DNA of 64,000 nucleotides from Prinia subflava (lineage: Eukaryota > Chordata > Aves > Passeriformes > Cisticolidae). The first letter of the stretch is position 1; every line of letters starts with the position of its first letter. The notes below the pieces were generated by a model, which was not told the origin of the DNA, searched no databases, and worked only from the letters and a program-made list of their open reading frames with translations. A program made the position numbers and the translations under genes. Positions 20,906-32,340 of this stretch are shown here, one piece after another. The stretch spans positions 2,418,001 to 2,482,000 of the forward strand of contig NW_026960609.1 in NCBI RefSeq assembly GCF_021018805.1, in the 5' to 3' direction.

Positions 20906-21606
20906 TGTCAGAGTCCAGGACATCCCTCTGGCCACATTGGAGGGTTTGGAGACTGGACAGGGGGGTCTGGGATCTGTACAAGGGGGTCAGCAAGCCTCAC
21001 ACAGAGCCCAGGAAGACACTGCTTTTGATCCCTGTCCATGGGAGTGAATGCCCATATTGTATAAAGAATCACAACCCAAGGGAATTCAAAATACATAGTA
21101 ACTAGTTTATCACAGAGTGTAAATGTAGAATCTAGTATTTTTAGTATATGGGTTTGAATAGGCAAGATGGAGGAATTGGGGAGTGGTCCTGTCCTCTTTG
21201 TTCTTGTTCTCATCTCCCATTTTCTGCTGACTTGTATCACAAGGATTGGTTTAGAGTAGAAATGACGTTAACATAGGTAGTAAGTACTGGTAATATTTTG
21301 TAAATAAAGAGTACGTTGTGGATGGTGGTTGGACCAGGGAAACGGCACAAAAGGTCTGGGACCCTCTGATCCGGCCAGTCTGCCGCATGTCCTGCTCTGC
21401 TGGGGACACCTTGCAGAGCTGAGAAAGAACTAAGAGAGAATGAAAGAATAAACAACCTTGGAAACACGCACTGGCAGACTCAGTTTATCTTCTCTGGCTC
21501 TGGCGCGGGACCTTTCGGGCAAGAAAAGCTCGATAATCCTATATACCTCGGGGAACAGCAACCCCAAGGAGAATCTCAGGGAAAAGCAACCCTGAGAGAA
21601 CCATAA
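20906..21606 (+). mobile_element. LTR family A, 3' LTR of ERV-A (~700 bp)
   Basis: It starts TGTCAGAGTCCAGGACATCC after the polypurine tract and probably ends CATAACA at 21606. It is homologous over its length to the minus-strand copy at 53090-53760 and to the fragment at 1-358. The poly(A) signal AATAAA lies near 21447, leaving a long U5. U5 carries two stem-loops: GGGG-AACAGCAA-CCCC (21550-21565) and CTCAGGG-AAAAGCAA-CCCTGAG (21575-21596); the second is kept in the copy at 53106-53125. The 3' end was set by comparison of the two copies and is accurate to some bases only. Confidence 0.7.
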
Positions 21607-24321
21607 CAATCCTTGGGAAGTGAAAACCATCAGCAGGTGGTGTTTTTCCAACATGTTTACTGGCAAAAGGTTTTTATAAAGGGGTGTAGGCTCAAAGGAC
21701 CAATCATATGATTTGTACCGAAGTACTCTATAAGAAGAGAATGTAGAAGAATAAAGATTGCTCTCATTTCATCATCATATCAAGAGACATGTCGTTATTT
21801 CCATGCCGTCCGAAAACCATAATGACAGTTGCTTTGATGAGTGAAGTCCCAGATTTGCACTTCATACTGCCACAATATGTTACTAACAATTGCACAACAC
21901 CTCATGCTTTGGAAGGTGTGAAAGGTACCATGTTGTGTTACTTGCTGAAGCTGAATATTAAATTTCTAGAGTGGGGGAAAAAGCTAAAGAAGTGGGGTTT
22001 GAGTTTTCATTGCTTGTTTTAAAGGTTGTTTACCCAATCAATGATTCTATGAAAGAAAAAGATGTTATAAACAAAAAGCATTATATTATATTACGGCTGT
22101 GGTTCAGGAGATGTTCTCAGTTTTCACACCATGTAGTATAAACACATTACATATTGTAATTGTCTCCAAAGGGGAGATTATTACATACAAAATGCTTTGG
22201 AGGTTGCCTTTGACCACTTAATATTTTCTATTAACACATGTAATGTGTGTATCTATATATCTATGCCCTTTGTATTCAACCATGCATGTCAAAAAGAATT
22301 GCAGGGGGTTTTGCTATTCTCTTACCACATGAGCACCACTAGAAATAAAAATCTATTACTATAAACCATGGAGTCTCTCATAAGAAATACTGAAAATGGA
22401 TTCATATTAGGAAGAAAAAAAATGCTTATTGGCATCCAAGACTTTCACAAGCCCACTTTTCTCAAATTAAGCTGCTTAAACAGTATAATCTACACAGATA
22501 GTTGAATTTAGTACTTTCTATTGTTTTCATTAAGAATCAGAAAAGCAAATACTGACAATATAGTGTCACCAGACTAACCTCACCTGTAAACTTTCCTTTG
22601 TTAATAAATTGGTGGCATTTTTTTCACCTGATAGCTGAGAAACTTCTCTTTCTAGTTAAGTTCCATAATCTTACAAAATAGATAAAATATATTAAAATGG
22701 TGGGTTTTAATAATCACTGTATTCAGGATGCTGGAATTTTTCTGTATTATGTTAGAACCATAGTAATTCCAAAAGAAAAATAAAACTGTTCTGGAAAATA
22801 CAACTACTAATGAGTTTTATTAGGTTGAGTAAGGTCCACTAAAGTATACTATGGAGGCTACACAAACATGATATTTAAGGCTTTAGTAAGGTTGAATAGT
22901 ATGGGGAAGAGGGAGAAGTCAGTCTTGTCTCATAATGCCACGAGGTGTAAAGCACTGATGAAATCAATGCACAATTTCATACTCATAACTATGAATGAGA
23001 TCAGGATCTAGCATCAGCAGTTACAAAGAACAGGTAGTGGGATCCAAAGCCACTCCTGCAGGGGGATATGGGCCACTGAATAGCTAACCAATATGATTTC
23101 ACCAGAAGCTGTTTATTGTTTACAATACAACTCCAATTATAGGTTCTAAGTCTCTGGCCCAGGTGGGCACACATCTCTTGGTTGGCTAAGTCACTTGTCC
23201 AAGAGGCAGGTACATCTCCTTTAGGACATGTAATTGGCCAAATGTCCATCATCACATCCCGCCTTCTGTATCTAGGGTTTACATCCTTTGTGGACAGTTT
23301 CTCAGGGTCTCTGGTCTCACTTCCATCCTGTTATTTTCCCAGTGACCTTGATGAATCCCTGAGAACCCTGAAAACAAGACTGCAGGTGGCTTGATAAGAT
23401 TTCTCACAGTTTGGCTGGTGCATCAAAATGTCCTGTTACACAGATGCATTGCTACACACTCCTGATTCAGATGCAGTCAGAAATCGTAACAGAAGTCAGC
23501 TTCCCCTTGACAACTGCTCAGCAGACGGTGGGAACAGAGAGCACAGTGCTCTTACTCCTGTTGCCAGTGAACAGCCGCCTGGCTTGGAAAAAAAGCAGCA
23601 TCACACACTGTCAGCAAAACAAATCATCAGACTCAGCAGTTCTGTCCTTATTTTGCAGTGGTCAAAGCCACATGGCTGCAGTAAGCCTCACAACAGCCCT
23701 GAACTAACTAGCTCTCCAAAAAATTCCGGCATCAGCCTTAGCTCAGGACCATGGTGGTACTGTCACATAATTTCTGGTTGGCTTTAAGAGCAAGCAGTGC
23801 TTGCCCATGGATGCCTGTAACACACCTTGTGGGTGTATATGGTGCATGCCACCCCAGGACACTCGTTATCACCTTTCATCAAGAAATCAGTCAAGTAAGT
23901 AGAGTATTTTGTTCATTAAACCTTCTGCTAAATGGGCATCCACAAAATCCTGGACTAAATAAGTTATTTAACTAACTAAATCTGTCTCTTGCTAAATCTT
24001 GACGTTACCAAACTGAGCCTTTAATAAATCCAAAGTGGGCCTTCTCCCAGTAACTTCTTACCACTGGAGAAACATGAACCCGAGAGCAAGATAAGAGACA
24101 GAAGGAAAATGACTCAAACTTCCAGCTCCTCAGTGTTCTGGGCACGCAGAGGTATTGCTTCAGTGCCACCCAAGATCCCACCCACATTCAGAAGCAGCAT
24201 GGATTGCTGAGCCTGAGCCTGGATATCTGAGTTGCTGTTACATTCCCCAGCTGCAGGTTTGCCAGGCTGCAGCTTTCCTCAGCCTGTGCCTTCAACTCAC
24301 ACCTTATATGATCACTTACAC
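21607..24321. other. Intergenic stretch with LTR-like signals, no gene
   Basis: 21607-21790 holds a CCAAT-like box followed by ATCATATGATT, TATAAGAAGAG (about 21731) and GAATAAAG (about 21751), an arrangement typical of an LTR promoter and poly(A) signal, but the ends are not visible. 21800-23000 is AT-rich without features. 23000-23420 shows an AATAAA on the minus strand (about 23112) in non-repetitive-looking context and may be another old LTR. I see no coding remnant. Confidence 0.4.
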
Positions 24322-24774
24322 TGTGGAATTGCATTTTATTGAAATGGTATGCTGTGGCTCACCCCTGCAAAGTGTATGGTTTATCCCAAGTCTGTAACCT
24401 CCCCTGCAGTATCGTGTATCTCTAATCCCATTGGCCCGAGAATCAACCCACGCCCACTTCGAATCTCCCTGTTAAGGGTGCAGAGGGAGAGAGATAGCTC
24501 CTCTTGCCCCGGAGGCCTCTGGAGGCTCTACACCTCTCCCCTTCCCTCTCCCCTTCCCTCTCCCCTTCCCTCTCTCTCGCCCTCCTTCCCCCTCTCCCTC
24601 AGTAACCATGCTGCCTTCCTAAAGTCTGACTCTAAATAAATCCTCATCTCATCAGCACCTCACCAGCCGTCTGAAGTCTCCTTGCCTGTCTGCATGCAAA
24701 TACCAGCGAACATAGAGCCTGGGGGGCCCCCAGAGATCCCTCCCTGGGGACCCCCCCAAATCCACACTGCAACA
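24322..24774 (+). mobile_element. Solo LTR family B, copy 1 (453 bp)
   Basis: It starts TGTGGAATTGCATTTTATTG and ends CTGCAACA. It aligns over its length with the minus-strand copy at 39744-40149 (for example AAAGTGTATGGTTTATC and GGTTCACCCCT-like text near the start, CTCATCAGCACC after the poly(A) signal). The flanks are TTACAC (24316-24321) and TCACAC (24775-24780), a 6-bp TSD with one mismatch, so this is a solo LTR of class II type. AAATAAATC near 24634 is the poly(A) signal. A 12-base pyrimidine repeat (CCCCTTCCCTCT, about three copies) is expanded at 24537-24580. Confidence 0.8.
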
Positions 24775-24934
24775 TCACACCACCTCTATAAATTGTCACC
24801 AGCACGGAATACCTTTGCTCAACACTCACATCACCCAGCTGAAAATAATCACTCACACTCTAAAGCTGCAGGATACTTAGTTTTCTTTTGTGAAAAATTA
24901 ACTCAATGTATTAAGCCAGCACCAGCCTCATATC

Positions 24935-25603
24935 TGTCAGGCTTAGAGAATTTCTGGGTATCCTAGAGTGACTTTATGATGCTTGTATCCCCAATCGTCT
25001 GTTCTGTCTGTGCTGTATATTGAGTTCTGTGCCTTTAAGACTAGCTCTGAGAGCAAAGCAAGAAATGAAGAAGCACCAAGTTTGTTTTGAAAACAGCTCT
25101 CACTCCTGCACATTCCTCTCCGGACTATGTTCGTCTGAAGCACAGACCAGCGTCTGAGATAGAGATCTTTTTTTGCTTTTTAGTTAGTTTAGCTAGCTAA
25201 GGCAAAGAAGTTCCCTGGACTGTTTTTTTTTAGCTTTTTCTTGAGACTCTAAATATGCTCTGGACTGAAAACCCCAGAGGAGCACTGAAGACTCGCACCT
25301 GCGGCCCACCAAGCATAAACCTCCAGAGGGACTGGGACTGATAAAAAACTGAGTGAACTGAGCCACCCACAGCAAAGATTTTTTCAAGTTTGCCATCTCT
25401 CTTCAGAGCAGAGAGAAGTTTTATTGTTTCATATCATTCATTCTTTATGCTTGTAAGCATTTTGTTTGTTAAATAAATAGTTTTTTCCACTTGTCTCCGA
25501 AGAAGTTCTTTTCCCAGACCGGCTGGGGAAAAGAGCCTTTTGAGTTTGCTTTCCAGAGACCCTATTCAGAAGTTTCCTCCCAAATTTGCCCTAAACCAAG
25601 ACA
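24935..25603 (+). mobile_element. LTR, ERVL-like (from memory)
   Basis: The stretch ends GCCCTAAACCAAGACA at 25603 and carries TTAAATAAATAG (about 25471) as poly(A) signal on the plus strand. The start is probably TGTCAGGCTTAG at 24935. The text recalls a common passerine ERVL-type LTR, but this is memory and no alignment was run. No TSD could be found, so the start may be off. Confidence 0.5.
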
Positions 25604-27153
25604 CTGGGAAAATAATGAGCCTGACATTCCTGTCAGCTCCAACAACGTGTATCCTTAATCAAGATACACACATGTACATTGATGAGACATCATTCCTGTC
25701 AACTGATCTGAGGGTTTGCCTGCAAAGAGAAGCTATTCCAGAACTCATAAGGGTGTAAATATAGCCTGTCCACACCAGGAGCCTGCATTGAACTTGTATC
25801 CTGTGGCAGCTCTTGTATCCTTTTTCCCCTTTAACAAAGGACAAATATGAAAGCAATCAGTATTTTGCTGGTTTTTATCAACTTTAAGTCAAATTTGGTG
25901 TCTTATTTATGTTCAGCTCTGGATTTTAATAGAGAACTTTATGTGTTACATTCAGGAAAAATACAGCACTTACAAAAAAAGAAAAAAATTGAAAATATTT
26001 CAGAATATTTAAGACTCCGTAGATTCAGAACACAAACAGATATGTTTAATTGAAACATATTACCTGTGGTGTTAAAGATGCTTGAAGCAGTACAGAAATC
26101 TCTTATTGAAATGAAAGACTGAGAAGTTTTACTGGGGATTACATGCAAAAAGTTTGCTGCATCTGTTTCTGGATATATAGGATAGCTCACAGGCTATAAG
26201 TGTTTGCAAGGAGGCCATCCTTAGAACAGCTTGAGGACTAACTTCCTGTATATCTTTTGCAACTATTTATTTTAGATTGCTTCAAGTATAAATCATGTAC
26301 AGAAAAAAACCCAGCAAAACCACAACAATCTTTGTGCTTGCTTTCTGGAGTATTCTTCAATAAACTGAGAAGTGGAACTGGAAAAATGGTAATTTGATAA
26401 CCTGAATCTATAGGCCTGGATTTTCTTCCTCCAAAGAAAATTAAAAGGAGACAGGGCATTGCATACATCCCTCCCAGTCTGGATACTTCTATCTGTGGTG
26501 CACGTTCACCCTAGAATAGAGGCAGACAGCATAAATTGCCTGGAATGCAGTCTGTCTGCTTGTCTGTCTTCGTAATTACTTTCTTGCACTACCTGTGATG
26601 AGACACAAGTGACAGTCTCAGTTTCAGTCTGGAATTTCACTTTAGAAAGCCCAAGCATGACAAGTTAATTCTGCTATACAGAACATCTGCTGAACACTTT
26701 GCAAAACCCTCAAAAATGGCATCTTTGATATGTGCTTTGGCAGGGCAGCCAGGCAGCAACCACACCTCGTCAGCAGAATATAGTCAAGACCACCAAGAGC
26801 CCTACAACTGACCAAATACATAGACAGTCATAACTTTGATAAGTTTTAGAAGGCAAAAATTAGCATAATAAACATTGGCCATCCTTCTTATCTTAATTTA
26901 GCTCTACACTACATGGTGAAATAACGTAAGTTCCCTACATATTTCAGGAGTTAAGAATAAGTTTTTTCCTCAGACTTGTTCATCATCATTTTGCTCATTT
27001 AATATGCCTTAGAGAAATTTAAACCTACATGATGAAAAATTATCACTGAACCAACTGAACAAAACTACTATAATTCAGCAACTGCACTGAAGAGGAGGAA
27101 GTAAGATTAACTACTATTTTCAACAAGAAAACACAACCTCAAAGGCACAGTAG
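25604..27153. other. No gene or recognised repeat
   Basis: About 1.5 kb of AT-rich sequence with only short reading frames. I see no conserved motif and no transposon end. Confidence 0.5.
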
Positions 27154-28247
27154 TGTTATGGGTTAACACAGTTTGGTTTTTTAGTTAAAGAACAATATAG
27201 ACTATTGCTCTGTCAGGACCTTGGATTTCTTTAGAAAAGCCAAGGATCTATCAAGGGCCAGTTCTTCACTATTGGCATGTGGTTTTGAAAAGAACAGGGC
27301 ATATGCCTTTATTAATATTCAGCTCTTTATTAAAGTGATCAGCTCATTATTAAAGTCATCAGCAGGATTGCAGAGTCCGACCGGAGTTCTTCACGGAGTT
27401 CTTGTGGTAATCCGAAGGAGCAATTGCTGTTGCAGTTCTTCACTCAGCTGCCCGCAGTAGGTGTCGAGTCCTTGTCTCCACAGCAACAGCCAGAAGCTCT
27501 CTCTGGTCAACCATCAGAGGGCGGAGCGGTGACAGTCTGTCACTAGTGTGCAGAGTCAGCTCTTTACCCTCAGGGAAAAACCTTGAGAGCTTCCCGTTCC
27601 CTGTCTGAGTCAGTTCAGCTGGCCATTTCCCATTCTATCCAAACTCCTCATAGGTCATGGTGAATCTTCAAACCAGATCAGGGGGTGCGTCCACTCCTTC
27701 CTTGGCCAGGGCACTATCTAATTCTCCTCTGATGCATCTAGCTTCTTGCCTTGGGGTGCAGTTTCTCTAAAGAACCCTCCCAGGATCCACCGTGGTGTTT
27801 TATTTGCATATACAAATGCATATGCATTTGTCCTGGTCGCAGCAGAGGTATTCCTACTGAAGGAGGTAGTTACAGCCAACAATGACCGGGCAATCAAGGC
27901 CAGAGCCACTCTTTTTCACATTTTAATGAGGTAGGAGAATGCCTTCTCTCCCTTCGGGGCAGCTTCCCTCCTTCTTCAAACTTGCTAGGGTGTGGGGGTT
28001 ACCTCTAGCTTTCGAGGGACAGCAGCCTCACCCCAGCTATGGGGTTCTCTGCAAACAGGAAAAACCCCCATTTTTCTAAAAGGCTAGGTGACGGCACAAA
28101 TTGGGAGGAGGGTGGTGGCATTCTCAGAGCTCTTTTAATATGCTAATGGGTGCTCAGTGTCTTCCTCTGGGGGGATGGAGCTGTCTTGCTATGGGGCTAG
28201 GACAGGGATAGCCCAGCCCCTCCCTACAGGGAAATTTGTTCATAACA
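27154..28247 (-). mobile_element. Putative ~1.1-kb LTR with inverted TGTTATG/CATAACA ends
   Basis: The segment is bounded by TGTTATG at 27154 and CATAACA at 28247, a 7-base terminal inverted repeat typical of LTR ends. On the minus strand two AATAAA signals lie close to the left end (about 27324-27350), which favours minus orientation. It contains a perfect octamer ATTTGCAT (27802-27809) and an 18-bp perfect palindrome (27813-27830). No TSD is visible, so boundaries and unity of the element are uncertain. Confidence 0.45.
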
Positions 28248-29570
28248 CTGCCGCGGGGAGCCGCCCGGGCAGCTGAGCCCCTTTTTTCCCCGACTGCCGG
28301 TGGGGGAGACGGGAGGCTCTGGCTCGGCAGGGCTGGCCGCATGCTAGAGGCCGCAGCAGAGGGAGCCTGGCCATGGCCAGGACCAGTAGCAGCTGGCAGC
28401 GAGGAAAGGGAGCTGGCAAACTCTGATGGCAGCTCCGAGCTGAGCTATCTTAGATCAGATCGAGGGGTGGAAAAGAAAGCATCCATCAGCCTCCTCTACC
28501 GGCATGGCTTTGAGATCTTTGCAGCTGCGGCCCGGCAAGAACCACATGAGCACTGCAGGCCTGGGCAAGTTTTAACTCTTTCCTGCCAGCAAACAGAACT
28601 CCCAGAGCACTGGCCCTTCCTGAAAGTGAGATCAGACAAAGTAATAGAACTATAAGGAGACATAGCATGAAACAAAGTCGGTGAAGAGTGAGTGAAAAGG
28701 CTATTTGGAACAAAGGAGAAGGAGTGGCCTAATTTAGCTGGATGTCCCTAGTAAACTATGGATAATGGACTATTTTTCCTGTAACGTGAATGCTGTTGGG
28801 GGGGATGTAAAGCTCTAGTTAAAAGTGATATGAAGCTCTGTTCCTAAGGAAAAGGAGATTTGTAGTTTTTGAGATGAAGATGATTTTGGAAATAGGAAAG
28901 AATCTTTGTTTTATACTAGAAGAGGCATCCTTAAACAGTACCCCTAACAAGCAGATATGGCCCATATGCAGTGTTGGGAAAGCTGCTATTGGGAAAGACT
29001 TCACAAAGGCAGGTTTTCTGGGAGGCTGTCTTTTGTGAAAAATGAGACCCACAAGACAACTTTTATGTTGTTAGTGGAGAAATTCCGTAGAAATTTCTAA
29101 GAGACACTCCTTTCCTAAAAGAGCTGATGAAAGATTATATTTGAATGGTGAAACTGACTGAAAATTACAATTTTTATCTCTTTATGTTGTATGTGAGAAA
29201 GTAAACCATTGGAGGGGAGGTGGTGCTTTGAAAAGTTTCATTTTTTTTTCTTTCCCTCTTTCTTTTAGTGTCTGTTAATAATTTTTTTTTTTTTTTTTTT
29301 TAACTTTAAGTTGAGCCTGTTCGGTCTTTTCTCTTAATCCAGTGGCACAGCAGTGCGGCTGAGTGAGCAGCAGGTTCCCCCCCCCCCCACGCTCGGCTCC
29401 AAGCAGTGCGGCGGCTCGGCGGCAGCGAAGCGAGTTTTTAAAAGCAACAGCGCTGTGTGCAAAGCTAATAGCTGGCTGCTTTAGCTTCCTACCTATCGTT
29501 TTTGATATTTGGTTGCAGTTTAGTTTGCTTTTAGTTAGTGTGAAATTGTGCTGTGCTTTTAACATCTGAA
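28248..29570. other. Region upstream of ERV3 gag; 5' LTR not found
   Basis: 28248-28560 is GC- and CpG-rich. 28700-29270 is AT-rich with no motif. A pyrimidine-rich run ending in TTTTAG lies at about 29245-29268 and a T-run at 29281-29301. 29330-29570 is GC-rich again and probably is the ERV3 gag leader. The sequence of the ERV3 3' LTR (41853 onward) does not recur here, so the 5' LTR is missing or has been replaced. The reading frame 28236-28655 shows no recognisable domain. Confidence 0.45.
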
Positions 29571-31464
29571 ATGGGGGCTAAATTAAGCACAGCAGAAAAG
29601 GGAGTCTATTATCAAATATTAGGAATTTTAGTAAATGAAAATGTATCATTTTCTAACAGAAAATTAAATTCATACAGTGGATTTTTTTCTACACTTCCCA
29701 CAAATTTCTCCAGAACTAGTCCACAACACCCAGTTTTGGGACACTGTTGGGCACGAATTAATAAAATTGGGGATATCAAGAGACACTCCGTCAGGCAAAT
29801 TTGTGTTTTGGAGTTTGCAAGTTCGATCAGCTTTGCTTAAACAAAGAGAAGTGAAGGAAAAGCCAAATAGCAATGGGTGTACCCCTCCCCCCCGAGTCTC
29901 TCCCCACCCCAGTCCCAAACCCACACCAAAACTCGACATTTTAAAAAGAGATCATGCCCGATAAAGCCGACTCCCGGAGCCCCTTAAAATGTCCGAGATC
30001 CCCTGCCCACAAAGTCCTGGCCAGACCGTGTGGAATCCTCCCCCACCCCCTATCTCCCTAGCTCAGAAACCCCGAGTATGTGTCAGTTTCTCTGAGGGCA
30101 GTGACCCCCAAAATGGCTCCCAGTCCCCAGAGAGCCAAGAAAATGGCAGATGCCACATGGCACCATGCCTTGCCTGGTCACCCCCTTCCCATGATTACCC
30201 TCCGCATTCCAAAAACCCCTTCCTGCCCCTTCCCCCTCTCGACCCTCATGACACATTCCCTCCTCCCACCCTTCCCCCTCACTCCCTCGGCACTGCCCCT
30301 CTACCCCTCCCCAAGGGCATCTACCGACATGATGTCACCAGATGTCCCTGCCCCCCATTCCCATGGTCCCCCTGCCCCCTCCCCCGGTTCCCATGGTGGG
30401 AACATGCCCACTGCTGGTTCCTGTACCCCTGCAATTGATTCCAATGCTTCTAATTCAGAAGATGAAGAGCAAGAAACCACAGATCCACTACAGGACCCCA
30501 TCTTGTCACTCACCCCTGTTGCATATCTGCTTGCAAGGCAAGGAGAGGGAGCAACAAATGCTAAATGGAGGGCCATTCCACACCAAATCATCAAAGATTT
30601 ATGCAACGCACAGAAAGAGTATGGACGAGATAGCCCTTATTTTCGTGGCCTTTTAAATGCAGATTTAGCTGGAGTTGTGACAATTCCATATGATTTAAAA
30701 AAGCTTTTTTCATGCCTAATGACCTCTATAGATTTCAAACTATGGGAACTAACATGGAAAAACCTGCTAAAAGAGGTTCTCCCACACTTGCTTGCCGATC
30801 CAAGGACAGCAGTTGATGTAAATGGTTTGCCAATTACCATTGACCATCTCTCTAGTGAAGGCCAATGGTCCTTGGCCCCAACCCAAGCTGCACAAATCCA
30901 TGTAGAAGCCCTTGAGAAAGTCAAAGAAGCAGCTGAAAAAGCCTTCTTGACCCTACGACCTGAAGGTCCTCCTGAGCCATACAGTAAAATTAGACAGCTA
31001 CCATCAGAGCCTTTCCTGACATTTGTAGAAAGGTTAACTAAAGCTATTGAAATTCAAGTTGAAAAAGAAAATGCAAGGGAAGATATTTTAGAGGAAATGG
31101 CATTTGCTAATGCTAATGAGCAGTGTAAAGCTGCAATTTTAAGCTTACCTCTAGAACCTCCCCTGACACTAAAGGATATGCTTCTGGTCTGCTACAAAAA
31201 GTACCGCTGATGTGTGTGGCTCAAGACACCAGACCAAGGCTGCTGCCAAGACCACCACAGAGAGTCACCGTTGCCAGCCCAGTGCCTGTTCCATCAGCAC
31301 AGCAGCGAAGACCAGCAATGGTTGACCCCACAAAACCATGCCTGCTTTGCAAGAACTTTGGGCACTGGGCTAACCGGTGTCCACTGAAGAAGCAGCTTGA
31401 TGATCTTAAAAATAGCAGGGAAAAAGAACTGCAACAGCTTCCAGGGCACCAACAACAAAAAAAC
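29571..31464 (+). pseudogene. gag: ERV3 gag remnant
   Basis: The ATG at 29571 starts MGAKLSTAEKG, a good N-myristoylation signal (Gly2, Ser6). The matrix continues after a frameshift near 29680 (FWDTVGHELIKLG, VLWSLQVRSAL-like). A long proline-rich spacer (29880-30400) precedes capsid (30500-31210), whose start shows WRAIPHQIIKDLCNAQKEYG and whose end carries the homology region (IRQLPSEPFLTFVERL, about 30990-31040) and AFANANEQCKAAIL. A TGA at 31208 and frame change separate the nucleocapsid, which has one CX2CX4HX4C knuckle (CLLCKNFGHWANRC, about 31339-31380) and a basic tail. At least three frame changes make it non-coding. Confidence 0.85.
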
Positions 31465-31467
31465 TGA

Positions 31468-32340
31468 ATGGGGAGTGCCGGCCTGCAAGGCGCACAGACA
31501 CAAAAAGGAGCAGGCCAAGGGAATGAGGGAAGTGAAAAAGACCAAGCACACGATAATATTCCAATTCCTCTAAGGGAAGCAGATGCTTTAAGGACCACTT
31601 CTGCTGGTCCACCACCAGACGTGACACCTAATAACCTTCGCTATGACTTAAGCAAATGTACTCTAACCATTGTTTCTGCTAATGAGCCTTTCAAGTTGCT
31701 GCTGTCAGAACCATTACATTTGAAAGATGCTGAGTGGCATTCTGTCTCTGTTGATTGGCAACAACATGGTATTAAGCACCGAACTAACTGTAAGTACATC
31801 ATCATTGGAGACATCAAACACGCAACACAAGGGATCGAGGTTGCTCCAGGGATGGTAACATCAGACCCTGAGCAACTCGTTCTCTGGCTGCACTGTTTCC
31901 ACCCACCCATGTTTCTTCCCAAAGGACAAATCATAGCACAAGTTATCCCAGCACCAACTCCACCTGAAGACACCGAAAAACAGGGACCCACAGTCACCCA
32001 GGTCCAAGCTATTGGGAAAGACAAACCTGAAATCTAGTGTAATGTCAGAGGGAATGGGGAGTCAAAACGCATTAAAATGCTTTTAGACACTGGGGCAGAC
32101 TGCACCATAATCCCAGCACAAGCTTGGCCATCACATTAGGCTTTGCAAAACGTGGCTGGTCACGTTCAAGGTGTAGGGGGCAAGCAATTAGGGAGACAAT
32201 CTAAGAGCGTCATCCAAATTGAGGTGCCAAATGGACAATTGGCAAATACACCTCCATTTGTTATAGATTATCCAGGGCCCTTGTTGGGGAGGGACCTGAT
32301 GGCCCAGTGAGGAGTCACAATTGACATTCCAGACTCTCCA
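31468..32340 (+). pseudogene. pro: ERV3 pro: dUTPase-like domain and protease
   Basis: The dUTPase-derived part (31610-31950) ends with FLPKGQIIAQVIPAP but lacks a catalytic Asp motif: the place of the third motif reads APGMVTSDPEQL. After a TAG (32035) the same frame gives the protease with an intact LLDTGADCTIIP (about 32081-32116), GVGG and LLGRDLM. Further stops are TAG near 32137 and TGA near 32308. The frame runs without shift into RT (see [11 protein letters not shown] at 32341), unlike in ERV2, so a one-base insertion has fused pro and pol frames. Confidence 0.75.

Larger units (their letters stand above)
13781..21606 (+). mobile_element. ERV-A: class II relic without recognisable pol, LTR family A
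   Basis: The order on the plus strand is a GC-rich gag leader and gag remnant (13789-17445), a strongly C-poor AT-rich stretch (17643-19400), env remnants (19430-20900), a polypurine tract (20889-20905) and an LTR (20906-21606). Capsid and env match the class II relatives in this window. No RT, RNase H or integrase motif is visible in any frame between gag and env. No 5' LTR is visible. The left limit is only where GC-rich gag-like sequence begins. Confidence 0.65.

Noticed and set aside
21607..21790. Independent solo LTR
   Set aside because: CCAAT, TATA and AATAAA-like signals are in order, but neither ends nor TSD could be found, so it is only mentioned as LTR-like.
24537..24600. CRISPR-like or regulatory repeat (CCCCTTCCCTCT)n
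   Set aside because: Simple pyrimidine minisatellite without spacers, part of LTR family B.
28236..28655. 139-codon frame in CpG-rich sequence
   Set aside because: No recognisable domain, and both strands are open by composition. It may be coding chance in a CpG-rich block.
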